A stretch of 64,000 nt of DNA from Lachnospiraceae bacterium (GTDB taxonomy: Bacteria > Bacillota_A > Clostridia > Lachnospirales > Lachnospiraceae). Under the pieces are notes generated by a model. It ran no database searches. It was given only the letters and a program-made list of their open reading frames with translations, and was not told where the DNA came from. Below are positions 8,263 through 17,660 of this stretch, in pieces (within the stretch, counting starts at the first letter, position 1; the number at the start of each line of letters is the position of its first letter). Position numbers and translations under genes: made by a program. The DNA lies in contig JAILCT010000265.1 in NCBI GenBank assembly GCA_024690425.1, positions 1-64,000 on the forward strand, read 5' to 3'.

Positions 8263-9899
8263 CAATTATCGTCATCTTCCCTGTTGGCAGTATAAACAGT
8301 ACGCTTCCTTGCCATCTCGTCGCTGGCAAGATATTCATCGTAAGTTGTTATCTTATCTATCATAGTACCGTCGGGAAGGATCTCCATGATCCTGTTGGCG
8401 GTTGTTTCGACAAACTGATGGTCATGAGATGCAAAAAGGATCACACCCGGGAACTTGATAAGTCCGTTATTCAGGGCAGTTATCGATTCCATGTCAAGGT
8501 GGTTGGTAGGCTCGTCGAGTATGAGTATATTGGCTCCCGATATCATCATCTTGGAGAGGAGGCAGCGAACCTTCTCACCTCCGGATAAGATCTTAACCTT
8601 CTTCACGCCGTCTTCACCGGGGAAGAGCATCCTGCCTAAGAATCCGCGGACATAGGTTACATCCTTGACGGGAGAGTAACCCATGAGCCAATCGGTTATG
8701 GTCAGGTCATTATCGAATTCTTTGGTGGAATCCTTGGGGAAGTAAGCCTGTGAAGTCGTAACTCCCCACTTGAAGGTACCCTCATCGGGTTCCATCTCAC
8801 CCATGAGGATCTTAAAGAGGGTAGTCTTGGCAAGTTCGTTGCCGCCTACAAAAGCCACCTTGTCCTCACGGCCTAAAATGAAAGAAATATTGTCAAGTAT
8901 CTTCACACCGTCTATTGTCTTGCTTATACCTTCAACACTGAGTACTTCATTTCCGATCTCGCGGTCGGGACGGAAGTCGATATAAGGATATTTACGCGAG
9001 CTTGGCTTGATCTCGTCAAGCTCTATCTTTTCAAGGGCCCTCTTACGTGAGGTGGCCTGTTTGCTCTTTGATGCATTGGCAGAGAAACGGGAGATGAATT
9101 CCTGAAGTTCCTTGATCTTTTCTTCCTTCTTCTTATTGGCTTCCTTCATCTGCTTGATAAGAAGCTGGCTTGATTCATACCAGAAATCATAATTACCGGC
9201 ATAAAGCTGGATCTTACCGTAATCTATATCAGCTGTATGTGTACATACTTTATTAAGGAAATAACGGTCATGGCTGACAACTATGACTGTATTCTCGAAA
9301 TTGATGAGGAATTCCTCAAGCCAGTTGATTGCATCCATATCAAGGTGGTTGGTAGGCTCATCGAGAAGAAGGATATCAGGATTACCGAAAAGTGCCTTGG
9401 CCAGTAACACCTTTACCTTCTGGGAACCGTTTAAGTCCTTCATCATAGCATAATGTAAGTCAGTCTCTATTCCGAGCCCGTTAAGGAGCATGGCCGCATT
9501 TGATTCTGCCTCCCATCCGTCCATCTCGGCGAATTCGGCCTCGAGTTCTGAAGCCCTTATACCGTCTTCGTCCGAGAAGTCCTCCTTGGCATATATCGCA
9601 TCTTTCTCCTTCATGATCTCATATAAACGTTTATTTCCGAGTATTACGGTGTCCATTACCTGATACTCATCATATTTGAAGTGATCCTGCTCAAGGACCG
9701 ACATCCTCTGGCCGGGAGTTATGGCTATATCTCCCTTGGTAGTATCAAGCGCTCCGGATAATATCTTCAAGAAGGTTGACTTACCTGCTCCGTTGGCACC
9801 TATAAGGCCGTAGCAGTTGCCTTCGGTGAACTTGATGTTGACATCCTCAAAGAGGGCTTTCTTTCCGAGACGAAGGGTCACGTTATTTGCTGAAATCAT
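8262..9899 (-). CDS. ABC-F family ribosome-associated ATPase (YkpA/YbiT-like)
   Basis: 545 residues, two ATP-binding domains and no membrane domain, as in ABC-F translation factors. Domain 1 has Walker A GANGAGKST and Walker B ILLLDEPTNHLD. The second domain has a variant Walker A (GGNELAKTT) and Walker B ILILDEPTNHLD; as I recall, the NELAKT variant is common in the YkpA/YbiT branch, and so is not damage. The interdomain linker is long, basic and helical (about residues 245-310, rich in K/E), which in ABC-F proteins reaches towards the ribosomal peptidyl-transferase centre. The start at 9899 follows AAGGAGATTTACA; an upstream in-frame ATG at 9977 has no site. It is co-transcribed with the HAD gene. 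Confidence 0.92.
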   Translation of the reverse strand: MISANNVTLRLGKKALFEDVNIKFTEGNCYGLIGANGAGKSTFLKILSGALDTTKGDIAITPGQRMSVLEQDHFKYDEYQVMDTVILGNKRLYEIMKEKDAIYAKEDFSDEDGIRASELEAEFAEMDGWEAESNAAMLLNGLGIETDLHYAMMKDLNGSQKVKVLLAKALFGNPDILLLDEPTNHLDMDAINWLEEFLINFENTVIVVSHDRYFLNKVCTHTADIDYGKIQLYAGNYDFWYESSQLLIKQMKEANKKKEEKIKELQEFISRFSANASKSKQATSRKRALEKIELDEIKPSSRKYPYIDFRPDREIGNEVLSVEGISKTIDGVKILDNISFILGREDKVAFVGGNELAKTTLFKILMGEMEPDEGTFKWGVTTSQAYFPKDSTKEFDNDLTITDWLMGYSPVKDVTYVRGFLGRMLFPGEDGVKKVKILSGGEKVRCLLSKMMISGANILILDEPTNHLDMESITALNNGLIKFPGVILFASHDHQFVETTANRIMEILPDGTMIDKITTYDEYLASDEMARKRTVYTANREDDDN

Positions 9900-9944
9900 T
9901 GTAAATCTCCTTAAACAAGCGAATTCTCGAGTTTCCAATGTACT

Positions 9945-9973
9945 AATATAACAATTATGGGCTCTTAGTGCAA
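9945..9973 (-). promoter_or_regulatory. probable sigma-A promoter of the ABC-F gene
   Basis: On the minus strand TTGCAC (9968-9973) and TATATT (9945-9950) are separated by exactly 17 nt, close to the housekeeping consensus. Transcription would start near 9938, giving a leader of about 40 nt. Confidence 0.6.
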
Positions 9974-10000
9974 GCAAAATGCTAATTTTCCATTGAATAA

Positions 10001-10028
10001 TTGACTAAATTAATATAGAATATAATAT
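10001..10028 (+). promoter_or_regulatory. possible promoter of rel
   Basis: TTGACT at 10001-10006 is followed after 16 nt by TAATAT at 10023-10028, in an AT-rich stretch upstream of rel. An overlapping TATAAT at 10021 would give a spacer of only 14 nt, so the exact -10 is uncertain. Confidence 0.4.
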
Positions 10029-10072
10029 TATTTTAGATTTTATGTAATCTAACTTTTTCTGCGGGGAAAAGC

Positions 10073-12370
10073 ATGGGAGCAACGGACATAGCTGAAAACA
10101 GAACATTCGGCATGATCCTTGATGATGGACGCTTTGAAGCCATCAAGGAGTTTTTGAGTCCTGATGAATTGTATCAGGACCTGATAGAGTGCGTTAAGAA
10201 ATACCATCCCAGTGCAGATATCTCACTGATCGAGAAGGCTTACAATACGGCGTATGAAGCTCATAAAGACCAGATGCGCAAGTCCGGTGAGCCTTATATC
10301 ATACATCCCCTCTGTGTTGCGCTTATACTTGCAGAACTTCAGCTTGACAAGGAGTCGATAGCGGCAGGTCTCCTTCATGATGTTGTTGAAGACACGGCAC
10401 TTACTATCGATGACCTTGAGAGGGAATTCGGGTCTGATGTAGCTCTTATCGTTGATGGCGTGACCAAGCTCGATAAGATCCAGTATAACGAGGATAAGCT
10501 TGAATTTCAGGCAGAGAACTTAAGGAAGATGTTCCTTGCGATGGCTAAGGATATAAGGGTCATCATGGTCAAGCTCGCCGACCGTCTCCATAATATGCGT
10601 ACGCTTAAGCATATGGCTCCGGAGAAGCAGAAGGAGATAGCGAGAGAGACAATGGATATCTATGCGCCGCTTGCCATGCGTCTTGGTATCAGCAAGCTGA
10701 AGGTGGAACTTGATGATCTGTCCCTTAAGTATCTTGAACCCGAAGTCTATTACGATCTTGTTGACAAGATTGCGATAAGGAAGAGTGAACGCGAGAAATA
10801 CGTTGAGATAATAGTCGATGAAGTGAGTCAGCATATAAAGAATGCAGGGATCAAGGCTGAGATCGATGGCCGTGTCAAGCATTTCTACAGTATCTACAAG
10901 AAGATGCTGAACCAGAACAAGACGATCGACCAGATATATGACCTCTTCGCGGTACGTATCAAGGTAGATACAATAAGGGACTGCTATGCGGCGCTCGGTG
11001 TCATACACGAGATGTATAAGCCCATACCGGGAAGGTTCAAGGATTATATAGCCATGCCCAAGGCCAATATGTACCAGTCACTTCATACGACCCTCATCAG
11101 CCATACAGGGCAGCCTTTTGAGATACAGATACGTACGTATGATATGCACAGGACGGCTGAATACGGTATAGCAGCCCATTGGAAATACAAGGAGAATTCA
11201 AGCGGCAAGAAGGTAGAGGAGCAGGAGGCAGAGAAGCTGTCATGGCTTAGACAGATACTTGAGTGGCAGAAGGATATGTCCGATAACAAGGAGTTTCTGA
11301 GTACGCTCAAGAGTGACCTTGATCTTTTCGGTGATACGGTTTACTGCTTTACGCCGGCAGGAGATGTAAAGACGCTTCCCGCAGGCTCCAATACGATTGA
11401 TTTTGCATATTCCATACACGGTGCCGTTGGCAACAAGATGATAGGGGCCAGGGTTAACGGCAAGCTTGTTACCATCGATTATATTCTCAATAACGGTGAC
11501 CGTATTGAGATAATCACTTCTCAGAACAGTAAGGGTCCTTCACGTGACTGGTTAAACATAGTCAAGTCAACCCAGGCGAAAAACAAGATAAACCAGTGGT
11601 TTAAGAATGAACTTAAGGAGGAGAACATCCTTAAGGGCAAGGAGATGATGCAGGATTACTGTAAGGCTCATTCCATCGATACCACTAAGGTCTTCAGGCC
11701 CGAATACATTCATGCGATACTTGAAAAATACGGCTTCAAGGATTGGGATGCCGTAAGGGCTGCTGTGGGACACGGCGGACTTAAGGAGGGCCAGATCATC
11801 AATAAGATGATGGAACTCTATGACAAGGACCATCCCAAGATCCTTTCCGATGATGAAGTGCTTGAGAATGTCAACGGCAGGGCCGGAGAGCGCAAGATAC
11901 AGATCAAGAGTAAGGGCGGTATCGTTGTACAGGGTATAGATGATGTCGCTGTACGTTTTTCGAAATGCTGCAACCCCATTCCGGGTGATGAGATCGTCGG
12001 CTTCGTGACCAGGGGAAGAGGCGTATCCATCCACAGGACCGATTGCATAAATATTATTAATCTTCCCGAAATGGAGAGGGCAAGGCTTATAGAGGCAGAG
12101 TGGCAGAGGGATGATACCAAGGCTAACGAACGCTACATGGCCGAGATAAACATTTATTCCGTCAACAAGACCGGAATGCTTGCCGAGATAACAAGGATAC
12201 TTACCGAGAAGAACGTAAGCATACTGAAGATGAACGTAAGAACATCAAAGCAGGGCACAGCCACAACTTCGATCTCCTTCGAGGTGGCTAACAGGGATGA
12301 GCTCAATAATGTTATCGAGCGTCTCGGAGCGATAGAAGATGTTCTGGACATAGAAAGGACGACGGGCTGA
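10073..12370 (+). CDS. rel: bifunctional (p)ppGpp synthetase/hydrolase (Rel)
   Basis: 765 residues, full length for Rel/SpoT. It would make and degrade the alarmone (p)ppGpp in response to ribosome state. In order: an HD hydrolase domain (GLLHDVVEDT near residue 105 and DRLHNMRTL), a synthetase domain (YKPIPGRFKDYIAMPK and YQSLHTT), a TGS domain (CFTPAGDVKTLPAGSNTIDF), a zinc-finger/RIS part with FSKCCNPIPGD, and a C-terminal ACT domain (YSVNKTGMLAEITRIL). The HD residues are intact, so hydrolase activity is expected. The start ATG follows GGGGAAAAGC. The stop overlaps the next ATG (TGATG), coupling it to a metallo-hydrolase. Confidence 0.96.
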   Translation: MGATDIAENRTFGMILDDGRFEAIKEFLSPDELYQDLIECVKKYHPSADISLIEKAYNTAYEAHKDQMRKSGEPYIIHPLCVALILAELQLDKESIAAGLLHDVVEDTALTIDDLEREFGSDVALIVDGVTKLDKIQYNEDKLEFQAENLRKMFLAMAKDIRVIMVKLADRLHNMRTLKHMAPEKQKEIARETMDIYAPLAMRLGISKLKVELDDLSLKYLEPEVYYDLVDKIAIRKSEREKYVEIIVDEVSQHIKNAGIKAEIDGRVKHFYSIYKKMLNQNKTIDQIYDLFAVRIKVDTIRDCYAALGVIHEMYKPIPGRFKDYIAMPKANMYQSLHTTLISHTGQPFEIQIRTYDMHRTAEYGIAAHWKYKENSSGKKVEEQEAEKLSWLRQILEWQKDMSDNKEFLSTLKSDLDLFGDTVYCFTPAGDVKTLPAGSNTIDFAYSIHGAVGNKMIGARVNGKLVTIDYILNNGDRIEIITSQNSKGPSRDWLNIVKSTQAKNKINQWFKNELKEENILKGKEMMQDYCKAHSIDTTKVFRPEYIHAILEKYGFKDWDAVRAAVGHGGLKEGQIINKMMELYDKDHPKILSDDEVLENVNGRAGERKIQIKSKGGIVVQGIDDVAVRFSKCCNPIPGDEIVGFVTRGRGVSIHRTDCINIINLPEMERARLIEAEWQRDDTKANERYMAEINIYSVNKTGMLAEITRILTEKNVSILKMNVRTSKQGTATTSISFEVANRDELNNVIERLGAIEDVLDIERTTG

Positions 12371-13002
12371 TGGGAGAGCTTAAGATAGGAAGAATGGTCA
12401 TGGGACCGGTTCAGACCAACTGCTATTTTGTGTATGACAGTGATGACAGGAAGGCAGTTGTATTTGATGTACCCTGCGACGGTGCATATATTTATAACAC
12501 ACTTAAGAAGAACGGTATCGATGTTGCAGGCATATGCTTAACACACGGACATTTCGACCATATCATGGGTGCCAACGAGTTAAGGGGTGCAGCTTCTGTT
12601 AAGATATATGCATATGAGGAAGAGAAGGACGTATGTGAGGATACGCATAACAACTGTACCGACCAGACGGGAAGGCTGTGTACCGTAAAGTGCAACAGCT
12701 ATTTAAAGGATAATGAAGAAGTTGATATAGAAGGAATAAAGTTTAAGGTGATAGCGACCCCCGGACACACAAAAGGGAGCTGCTGCTTCTATTTTGAGAA
12801 TGAAAAAATGCTCATAAGCGGCGACACACTGTTCTGCGGTTCCATCGGACGTTCAGACCTGCCCACAGGTTCGGAGGCGACTCTTTTAAGGTCTGTCAAT
12901 GAACGCCTTATGTGTCTTCCGGATGAAGTCAAGGTATATCCCGGGCACGGAGATGAGACCACGATAGGTTTCGAACGACGCAGCAATCCTTTTATTTATT
13001 GA
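12370..13002 (+). CDS. metallo-beta-lactamase-fold hydrolase (glyoxalase II-like)
   Basis: 210 residues. The metal motif HxHxDH is present as LTHGHFDHIMG near residue 58. The further ligands are the His in ATPGHTKGS, the Asp in LISGDTLF and the His in VYPGHGDETTIG. Members of this branch (YcbL-like) hydrolyse thioesters such as S-lactoylglutathione or related compounds; the physiological substrate here is unknown. No export signal, so cytoplasmic. It is coupled to rel by a TGATG overlap and is followed 26 nt later by hemZ. The rel - MBL - hemZ - hisS - aspS order is, to my knowledge, common in Clostridia. Confidence 0.9.
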   Translation: MGELKIGRMVMGPVQTNCYFVYDSDDRKAVVFDVPCDGAYIYNTLKKNGIDVAGICLTHGHFDHIMGANELRGAASVKIYAYEEEKDVCEDTHNNCTDQTGRLCTVKCNSYLKDNEEVDIEGIKFKVIATPGHTKGSCCFYFENEKMLISGDTLFCGSIGRSDLPTGSEATLLRSVNERLMCLPDEVKVYPGHGDETTIGFERRSNPFIY

Positions 13003-13028
13003 TCTATTAAAGTTTTCAGGAAGAATAT

Positions 13029-14486
13029 ATGATACAGGTATACGTTAACAGAGAAAAGCTTGAATATGACATCTATGCCCTGTTCAAGGCCTTTTATCCC
13101 GAAGAGGAATTTAATATAGAAGTTGTTGAAGACGGCAAGGAATCCACAGGGGTTCCTTCCTTTTATGATGTGCGTTTTTCTTCTTCCGATGTTTCATGTT
13201 CTTATATATCCATAGATGAGCGGCTTAAAAAGGAAGAAGAGATCTTAAGTCCTGACAAGGGTGCAATAAAGGATGCAATGAAAAGATGTATTTACATGTG
13301 TGTCAGTGAAATGTCCGGAAGAAGCCTTCCCTGGGGAACACTTACCGGGATAAGACCTGCCAAGATCCCCATGCTCATGATAGATAATGGCAGTGATGAC
13401 GTAGAGATAAGAAAATACATGAAATACCGTTATCTTGTTTCGGATGAGAAGATAGACTTAAGCACGCAGATAGCTCACCGCGAAAGGGATATACTTAAGG
13501 AGATAGATGTAAAAGACGGATACAGCTTATATATTGGGATACCATTTTGCCCGACCACATGCCTTTACTGTTCATTTACGTCTTATCCCATATCCTTATG
13601 GAAGGATAAGGTTAATGAATATATAAAATGTCTGAAAAAAGAGCTTGATCTTGTAAGAGAATTATATAACGGCCGTTCTCCTGACACCATATATATAGGA
13701 GGAGGAACGCCTACGACTTTGGAGTCGTATCAGTTAAAGGACCTTATAGGTTACCTTTATGATCTGTTCGACTTATCAGGGCTTAAGGAATTCACGGTGG
13801 AATCAGGCCGGCCTGATTCGATAACGGCTGAAAAAATGGAAACACTGAGGGAGATGGGTGTGACCAGGATTTCCATAAATCCGCAGACAATGAATGAAGA
13901 TACGCTTAAGGTCATAGGCAGAAGACATACTACGGATGATGTGCGCAGGGCCTTCGGTATTGCAAGAGAGGCAGGCTTTGATAACATAAATACTGATATT
14001 ATATTGGGACTTCCCGGTGAGAACCTAAGTCATGTAAGGCATACAATGGAAGAACTTAAGCTTCTTAAACCCGACAGCATAACAGTTCATTCCATGGCGA
14101 TCAAGAGGGCAGCCGGTATGGCTGAATATTTAAGGGAGCATGAGGAAATCAAGAGTATAAATACACCCGATATGTTAAAGTGCGCAAGCGAAGGTGCGGA
14201 AAAACTTGATATGGTTCCTTATTACATGTACAGGCAGAAGAACATGACAGGTAATTATGAGAATGTCGGATATGCAAGGGAAGGCTGCTTTGGTATGTAT
14301 AACATACTGATAATGGAAGAGGTTCAGTCAATCCTTGCATGTGGTGCAGGTACCGTCAGTAAAAGGGTATATGATGACGGCCTTATAGAGAGATGCGATA
14401 ACATAAAGGACGTGGGGCTGTATATGAACAGGCTGGATGAAATGCTGGATCGCAAGAGAAAACTGTTTGGTTCTTTAAATACTTAG
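13029..14486 (+). CDS. hemZ: radical SAM coproporphyrinogen dehydrogenase-like protein HemZ
   Basis: 485 residues. The radical-SAM cluster motif CxxxCxxC is at Cys174, Cys178 and Cys181 (PFCPTTCLYCSF), followed by the SAM-binding glycine motif YIGGGTPTTL. The N-terminal 150 residues are the HemZ-specific part. Family members are HemN-like; whether they truly act in heme synthesis in clostridia that lack the rest of the pathway is doubtful, and no heme genes are seen in this window. The start follows AGGAAGAATAT. Upstream is the MBL hydrolase and downstream, 49 nt later, hisS. Confidence 0.88.
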   Translation: MIQVYVNREKLEYDIYALFKAFYPEEEFNIEVVEDGKESTGVPSFYDVRFSSSDVSCSYISIDERLKKEEEILSPDKGAIKDAMKRCIYMCVSEMSGRSLPWGTLTGIRPAKIPMLMIDNGSDDVEIRKYMKYRYLVSDEKIDLSTQIAHRERDILKEIDVKDGYSLYIGIPFCPTTCLYCSFTSYPISLWKDKVNEYIKCLKKELDLVRELYNGRSPDTIYIGGGTPTTLESYQLKDLIGYLYDLFDLSGLKEFTVESGRPDSITAEKMETLREMGVTRISINPQTMNEDTLKVIGRRHTTDDVRRAFGIAREAGFDNINTDIILGLPGENLSHVRHTMEELKLLKPDSITVHSMAIKRAAGMAEYLREHEEIKSINTPDMLKCASEGAEKLDMVPYYMYRQKNMTGNYENVGYAREGCFGMYNILIMEEVQSILACGAGTVSKRVYDDGLIERCDNIKDVGLYMNRLDEMLDRKRKLFGSLNT

Positions 14487-14534
14487 AAAAGTATGATAAA
14501 ATTAATCTAACTGTGTAAAAAGTGAGGAATTGAA

Positions 14535-15803
14535 ATGACATTGACTAAGAAGCCTGTAACAGGCATGAAGGATATTCTGCCCGGTGAGATGCAGATAAGG
14601 GATTATGTGACCGGACTTGTCAAGGAGACATACGGAAGCTTCGGATTCAGGTCAATAGAGACTCCGTGTGTGGAACATCTTGAGAACCTGTGCTCTAAAC
14701 AGGGCGGTGAGAATGAGAAGCTCATATTTAAGATAATGAAGAGAGGCGAGAAGCTGAACCTTGAGAATGCAAGAAGCGAAGAGGATATATCAGATTCGGG
14801 GTTAAGGTATGATCTTACCCTTCCTCTTTCAAGATATTATGCGAATCACGCCAATGAACTCCCTTCACCCTTTAAGGCCCTGCAGATGGGAAGCGTATGG
14901 AGGGCTGACAGGCCTCAGAAGGGAAGGTTCCGCCAGTTCGTACAGTGCGATATAGACATATTGGGGGATCCCAGTTATCTTGCCGAGATAGAGCTCATAC
15001 TCGCGACTACGACATTACTCGGAAGGCTTGACTTTAAGAACTTTACCGTAAGAATTAACGACAGGAAGATACTTAAGGCAATGGCGATGTATGCAGGATT
15101 TCCTGATGATAAGCTTGACTCCGTGTTCATCATTCTTGACAAGATGGATAAGATAGGTGTCGATGGTGTCAGGGAAGAGCTTATCGCTGAAGGATATCCG
15201 GAAGGATCTGTCGATAAATACCTTAAGTTATTTAATGAAACCTCAAGAGATACCGCGGGGATCAGGCATCTTAAGGAAGCACTTTCAGATGTGCTTCCCG
15301 AGGGAACGGCTGATGACCTTGAGACGATCATCGCAAGTGTCGAAGCCACAAGATCGGCTGACTTTAAGATAGAATTCGATCCTACTCTTGTAAGGGGTAT
15401 GTCATATTATACAGGAACGATATTTGAGATAAGCATGGATGAATTCGGAAGTTCCGTTGCCGGAGGAGGCCGATATGATGAGATGATAGGCCGGTTTACA
15501 GGTCAGAAGACATGTGCCTGCGGTTTTTCGATCGGGTTTGAACGCATCATAACAATACTTCTCGATAAGGGATTTAAAGTACCCGAGCAGGGAGAGAAGA
15601 AGGTTTTCCTTATAGAGAAGGGGGCGTCCAGGGACAGGATATGTGAGATAATGAAGGAAGCTTCGGACCTTCGCAGTAAGGGAGTTAAGGTTTTAGTGTC
15701 CCAGATGAACAAGAACAAGAAGTTCCAGAAGGAACAGCTTATGAAGGAAGGCTATGCATCAGAGGATATCAGGGATTTCTATAATACGGAATTCAGGAAC
15801 TGA
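14535..15803 (+). CDS. hisS: histidyl-tRNA synthetase
   Basis: 422 residues, normal for bacterial HisRS. It charges tRNA-His. Class II motif 2 is visible as VWRADRPQKGRFRQF near residue 120. The histidine-specific segment VRGMSYYTGTIFE follows near residue 285, then motif 3 as CGFSIGFERI near residue 330. The last 90 residues are the anticodon-binding domain. The ATG follows GTGAGGAATTGAA. aspS starts 34 nt after the stop. No T-box leader lies in the short gap upstream. Confidence 0.96.
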   Translation: MTLTKKPVTGMKDILPGEMQIRDYVTGLVKETYGSFGFRSIETPCVEHLENLCSKQGGENEKLIFKIMKRGEKLNLENARSEEDISDSGLRYDLTLPLSRYYANHANELPSPFKALQMGSVWRADRPQKGRFRQFVQCDIDILGDPSYLAEIELILATTTLLGRLDFKNFTVRINDRKILKAMAMYAGFPDDKLDSVFIILDKMDKIGVDGVREELIAEGYPEGSVDKYLKLFNETSRDTAGIRHLKEALSDVLPEGTADDLETIIASVEATRSADFKIEFDPTLVRGMSYYTGTIFEISMDEFGSSVAGGGRYDEMIGRFTGQKTCACGFSIGFERIITILLDKGFKVPEQGEKKVFLIEKGASRDRICEIMKEASDLRSKGVKVLVSQMNKNKKFQKEQLMKEGYASEDIRDFYNTEFRN

Positions 15804-15836
15804 TATCTTAACATAAAGAAAGGACAGTTTTGTAAA

Positions 15837-17636
15837 ATGGCAGAATCAATGATGGGCCTTAAGAGGACCCACAGGTGTACCGAAGTATCGGAGGCCAATA
15901 TCGGTCAGACAGTGACCGTTATGGGCTGGGTACAGAGAAGCAGGAACAAGGGAGGGATAATCTTTACGGATCTTCGTGACCGTTCAGGGATCCTCCAGAT
16001 AATATTTGAGGACAAGGATATAGGTCCCGAAGGCTTTGACAAGGCATATAAGTTAAGAAGTGAATTTGTAATTGCCGTTGTCGGCCGTGTAGAGAAGCGT
16101 GCCGGAGAAGCGAACAAGGCCTTAAAGACAGGAACGATAGAGGTAAGGGCGACGGAACTTCGTATACTCTCTGAAGCCGAGACGCCCCCATTCCCCATAG
16201 AAGCCGATTCCAAGACCAAGGAGGAATTAAGGCTTAAATACAGATACCTCGATCTGAGGCGCCCGGATATCCAGAAGAACATAATGCTTCGAAGCAGGAT
16301 AGTTACGGTAATAAGGAATTACTTCATGAACGAGGGCTTCCTAGAGATAGAGACACCCATACTCCAGAAGTCAACCCCCGAAGGAGCAAGGGATTATCTT
16401 GTACCCAGCCGTATTCACCCGGGTAACTTCTATGCGCTGCCCCAGTCACCACAGCTATTTAAGCAGCTGCTAATGTGCTCTGGTTATGACAGGTACTTCC
16501 AGGTGGCCAAGTGCTTCAGGGATGAGGACCTGCGTGCTGACAGGCAGCCTGAATTCACACAGATCGACCTTGAGATGTCATTTGTGGATGTGGATGATGT
16601 CATTGCCGTAAATGAAGGAGCGATCGCGAAGGTATTCAAGGAAGTACTCGATATAGATGTTCCTCTTCCGATAAGAAGGATGACCTGGACGGAGGCAATG
16701 AACAGGTTCGGTTCAGACAAGCCTGACTTAAGATTCGGGATGGAACTTACCGACGTTTCGGATGTTGTTAAGGGATGCGGGTTCGGAGTATTTACCGGTG
16801 CTCTTGAGAACGGCGGTACTGTTCGCGGCATCAATGTAAAGGGTCAGGCCGAAATGCCCCGTAAGAAGATAGATGCCCTGGTTGACTTTGCCAAGGGGTA
16901 TGGTGCCAAGGGGCTTGCATACCTGTGTATACTCCCCGACGGAACGTACAAGTCAAGCTTCCTTAAGTTCATGAGTGATGATGAGGTAAAGTCACTCGTT
17001 GAAGCGATGGATGGTAAGCCCGGAGACCTGCTTCTGTTTGCTGCCGATAAGACTGAGATCGTATGGAATGTTCTCGGTGCGTTAAGGCTGGAAGTAGCAA
17101 GACTGTATGATATGATACCGCAGGGACAGTTCAATTTCCTGTGGGTAACAGAATTCCCGCTTCTTGAGTGGAGCGAGGAAGAGAACAGATATAAAGCGAT
17201 GCATCATCCATTTACCATGCCTATGGATGAAGACATTCAGTACCTTGATTCCGATCCCGGACGTGTAAGGGCCAAGGCATACGATATAGTACTTAACGGA
17301 ACAGAGCTTGGCGGAGGTTCTGTCAGGATCCACCAGTCGGATATACAGGAGAAGATGTTTGAGATATTGGGCTTTGAGAAGGAGGACGCATACACAAGGT
17401 TTGGATTCCTGCTTAATGCCTTCAAATACGGAGTACCTCCTCATGCAGGACTTGCCTACGGACTTGACCGCCTTGTGATGCTGATGGTAGGCGCAGAGAG
17501 TATAAGGGAAGTAATGGCATTCCCTAAGGTCAAGGATGCGTCGGACCTTATGAGTGAAGCTCCGAATGTTGTTGATGACAAGCAGCTTGAGGAACTCGGA
17601 ATAAAGATAGATATCAAAGAGGCCGCAGAAGAGTAA
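15837..17636 (+). CDS. aspS: aspartyl-tRNA synthetase (bacterial type)
   Basis: 599 residues, the bacterial size. It charges tRNA-Asp, or both Asp and Asn tRNAs if non-discriminating, which cannot be decided here. The N-terminal OB fold has VMGWVQRSRNKGGIIF. Class II motif 2 is CFRDEDLRADRQPEFTQIDL near residue 217. The GAD insertion domain lies at about 290-420. Motif 3 is AYGLDRLVMLM near residue 540. The ATG is preceded by AAAGAAAGGACAG. It is downstream of hisS and upstream of a zinc-ribbon membrane protein, all in one direction. Confidence 0.96.
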   Translation: MAESMMGLKRTHRCTEVSEANIGQTVTVMGWVQRSRNKGGIIFTDLRDRSGILQIIFEDKDIGPEGFDKAYKLRSEFVIAVVGRVEKRAGEANKALKTGTIEVRATELRILSEAETPPFPIEADSKTKEELRLKYRYLDLRRPDIQKNIMLRSRIVTVIRNYFMNEGFLEIETPILQKSTPEGARDYLVPSRIHPGNFYALPQSPQLFKQLLMCSGYDRYFQVAKCFRDEDLRADRQPEFTQIDLEMSFVDVDDVIAVNEGAIAKVFKEVLDIDVPLPIRRMTWTEAMNRFGSDKPDLRFGMELTDVSDVVKGCGFGVFTGALENGGTVRGINVKGQAEMPRKKIDALVDFAKGYGAKGLAYLCILPDGTYKSSFLKFMSDDEVKSLVEAMDGKPGDLLLFAADKTEIVWNVLGALRLEVARLYDMIPQGQFNFLWVTEFPLLEWSEEENRYKAMHHPFTMPMDEDIQYLDSDPGRVRAKAYDIVLNGTELGGGSVRIHQSDIQEKMFEILGFEKEDAYTRFGFLLNAFKYGVPPHAGLAYGLDRLVMLMVGAESIREVMAFPKVKDASDLMSEAPNVVDDKQLEELGIKIDIKEAAEE

Positions 17637-17660
17637 TGCTTTTAGTGGGAGAATGACCTT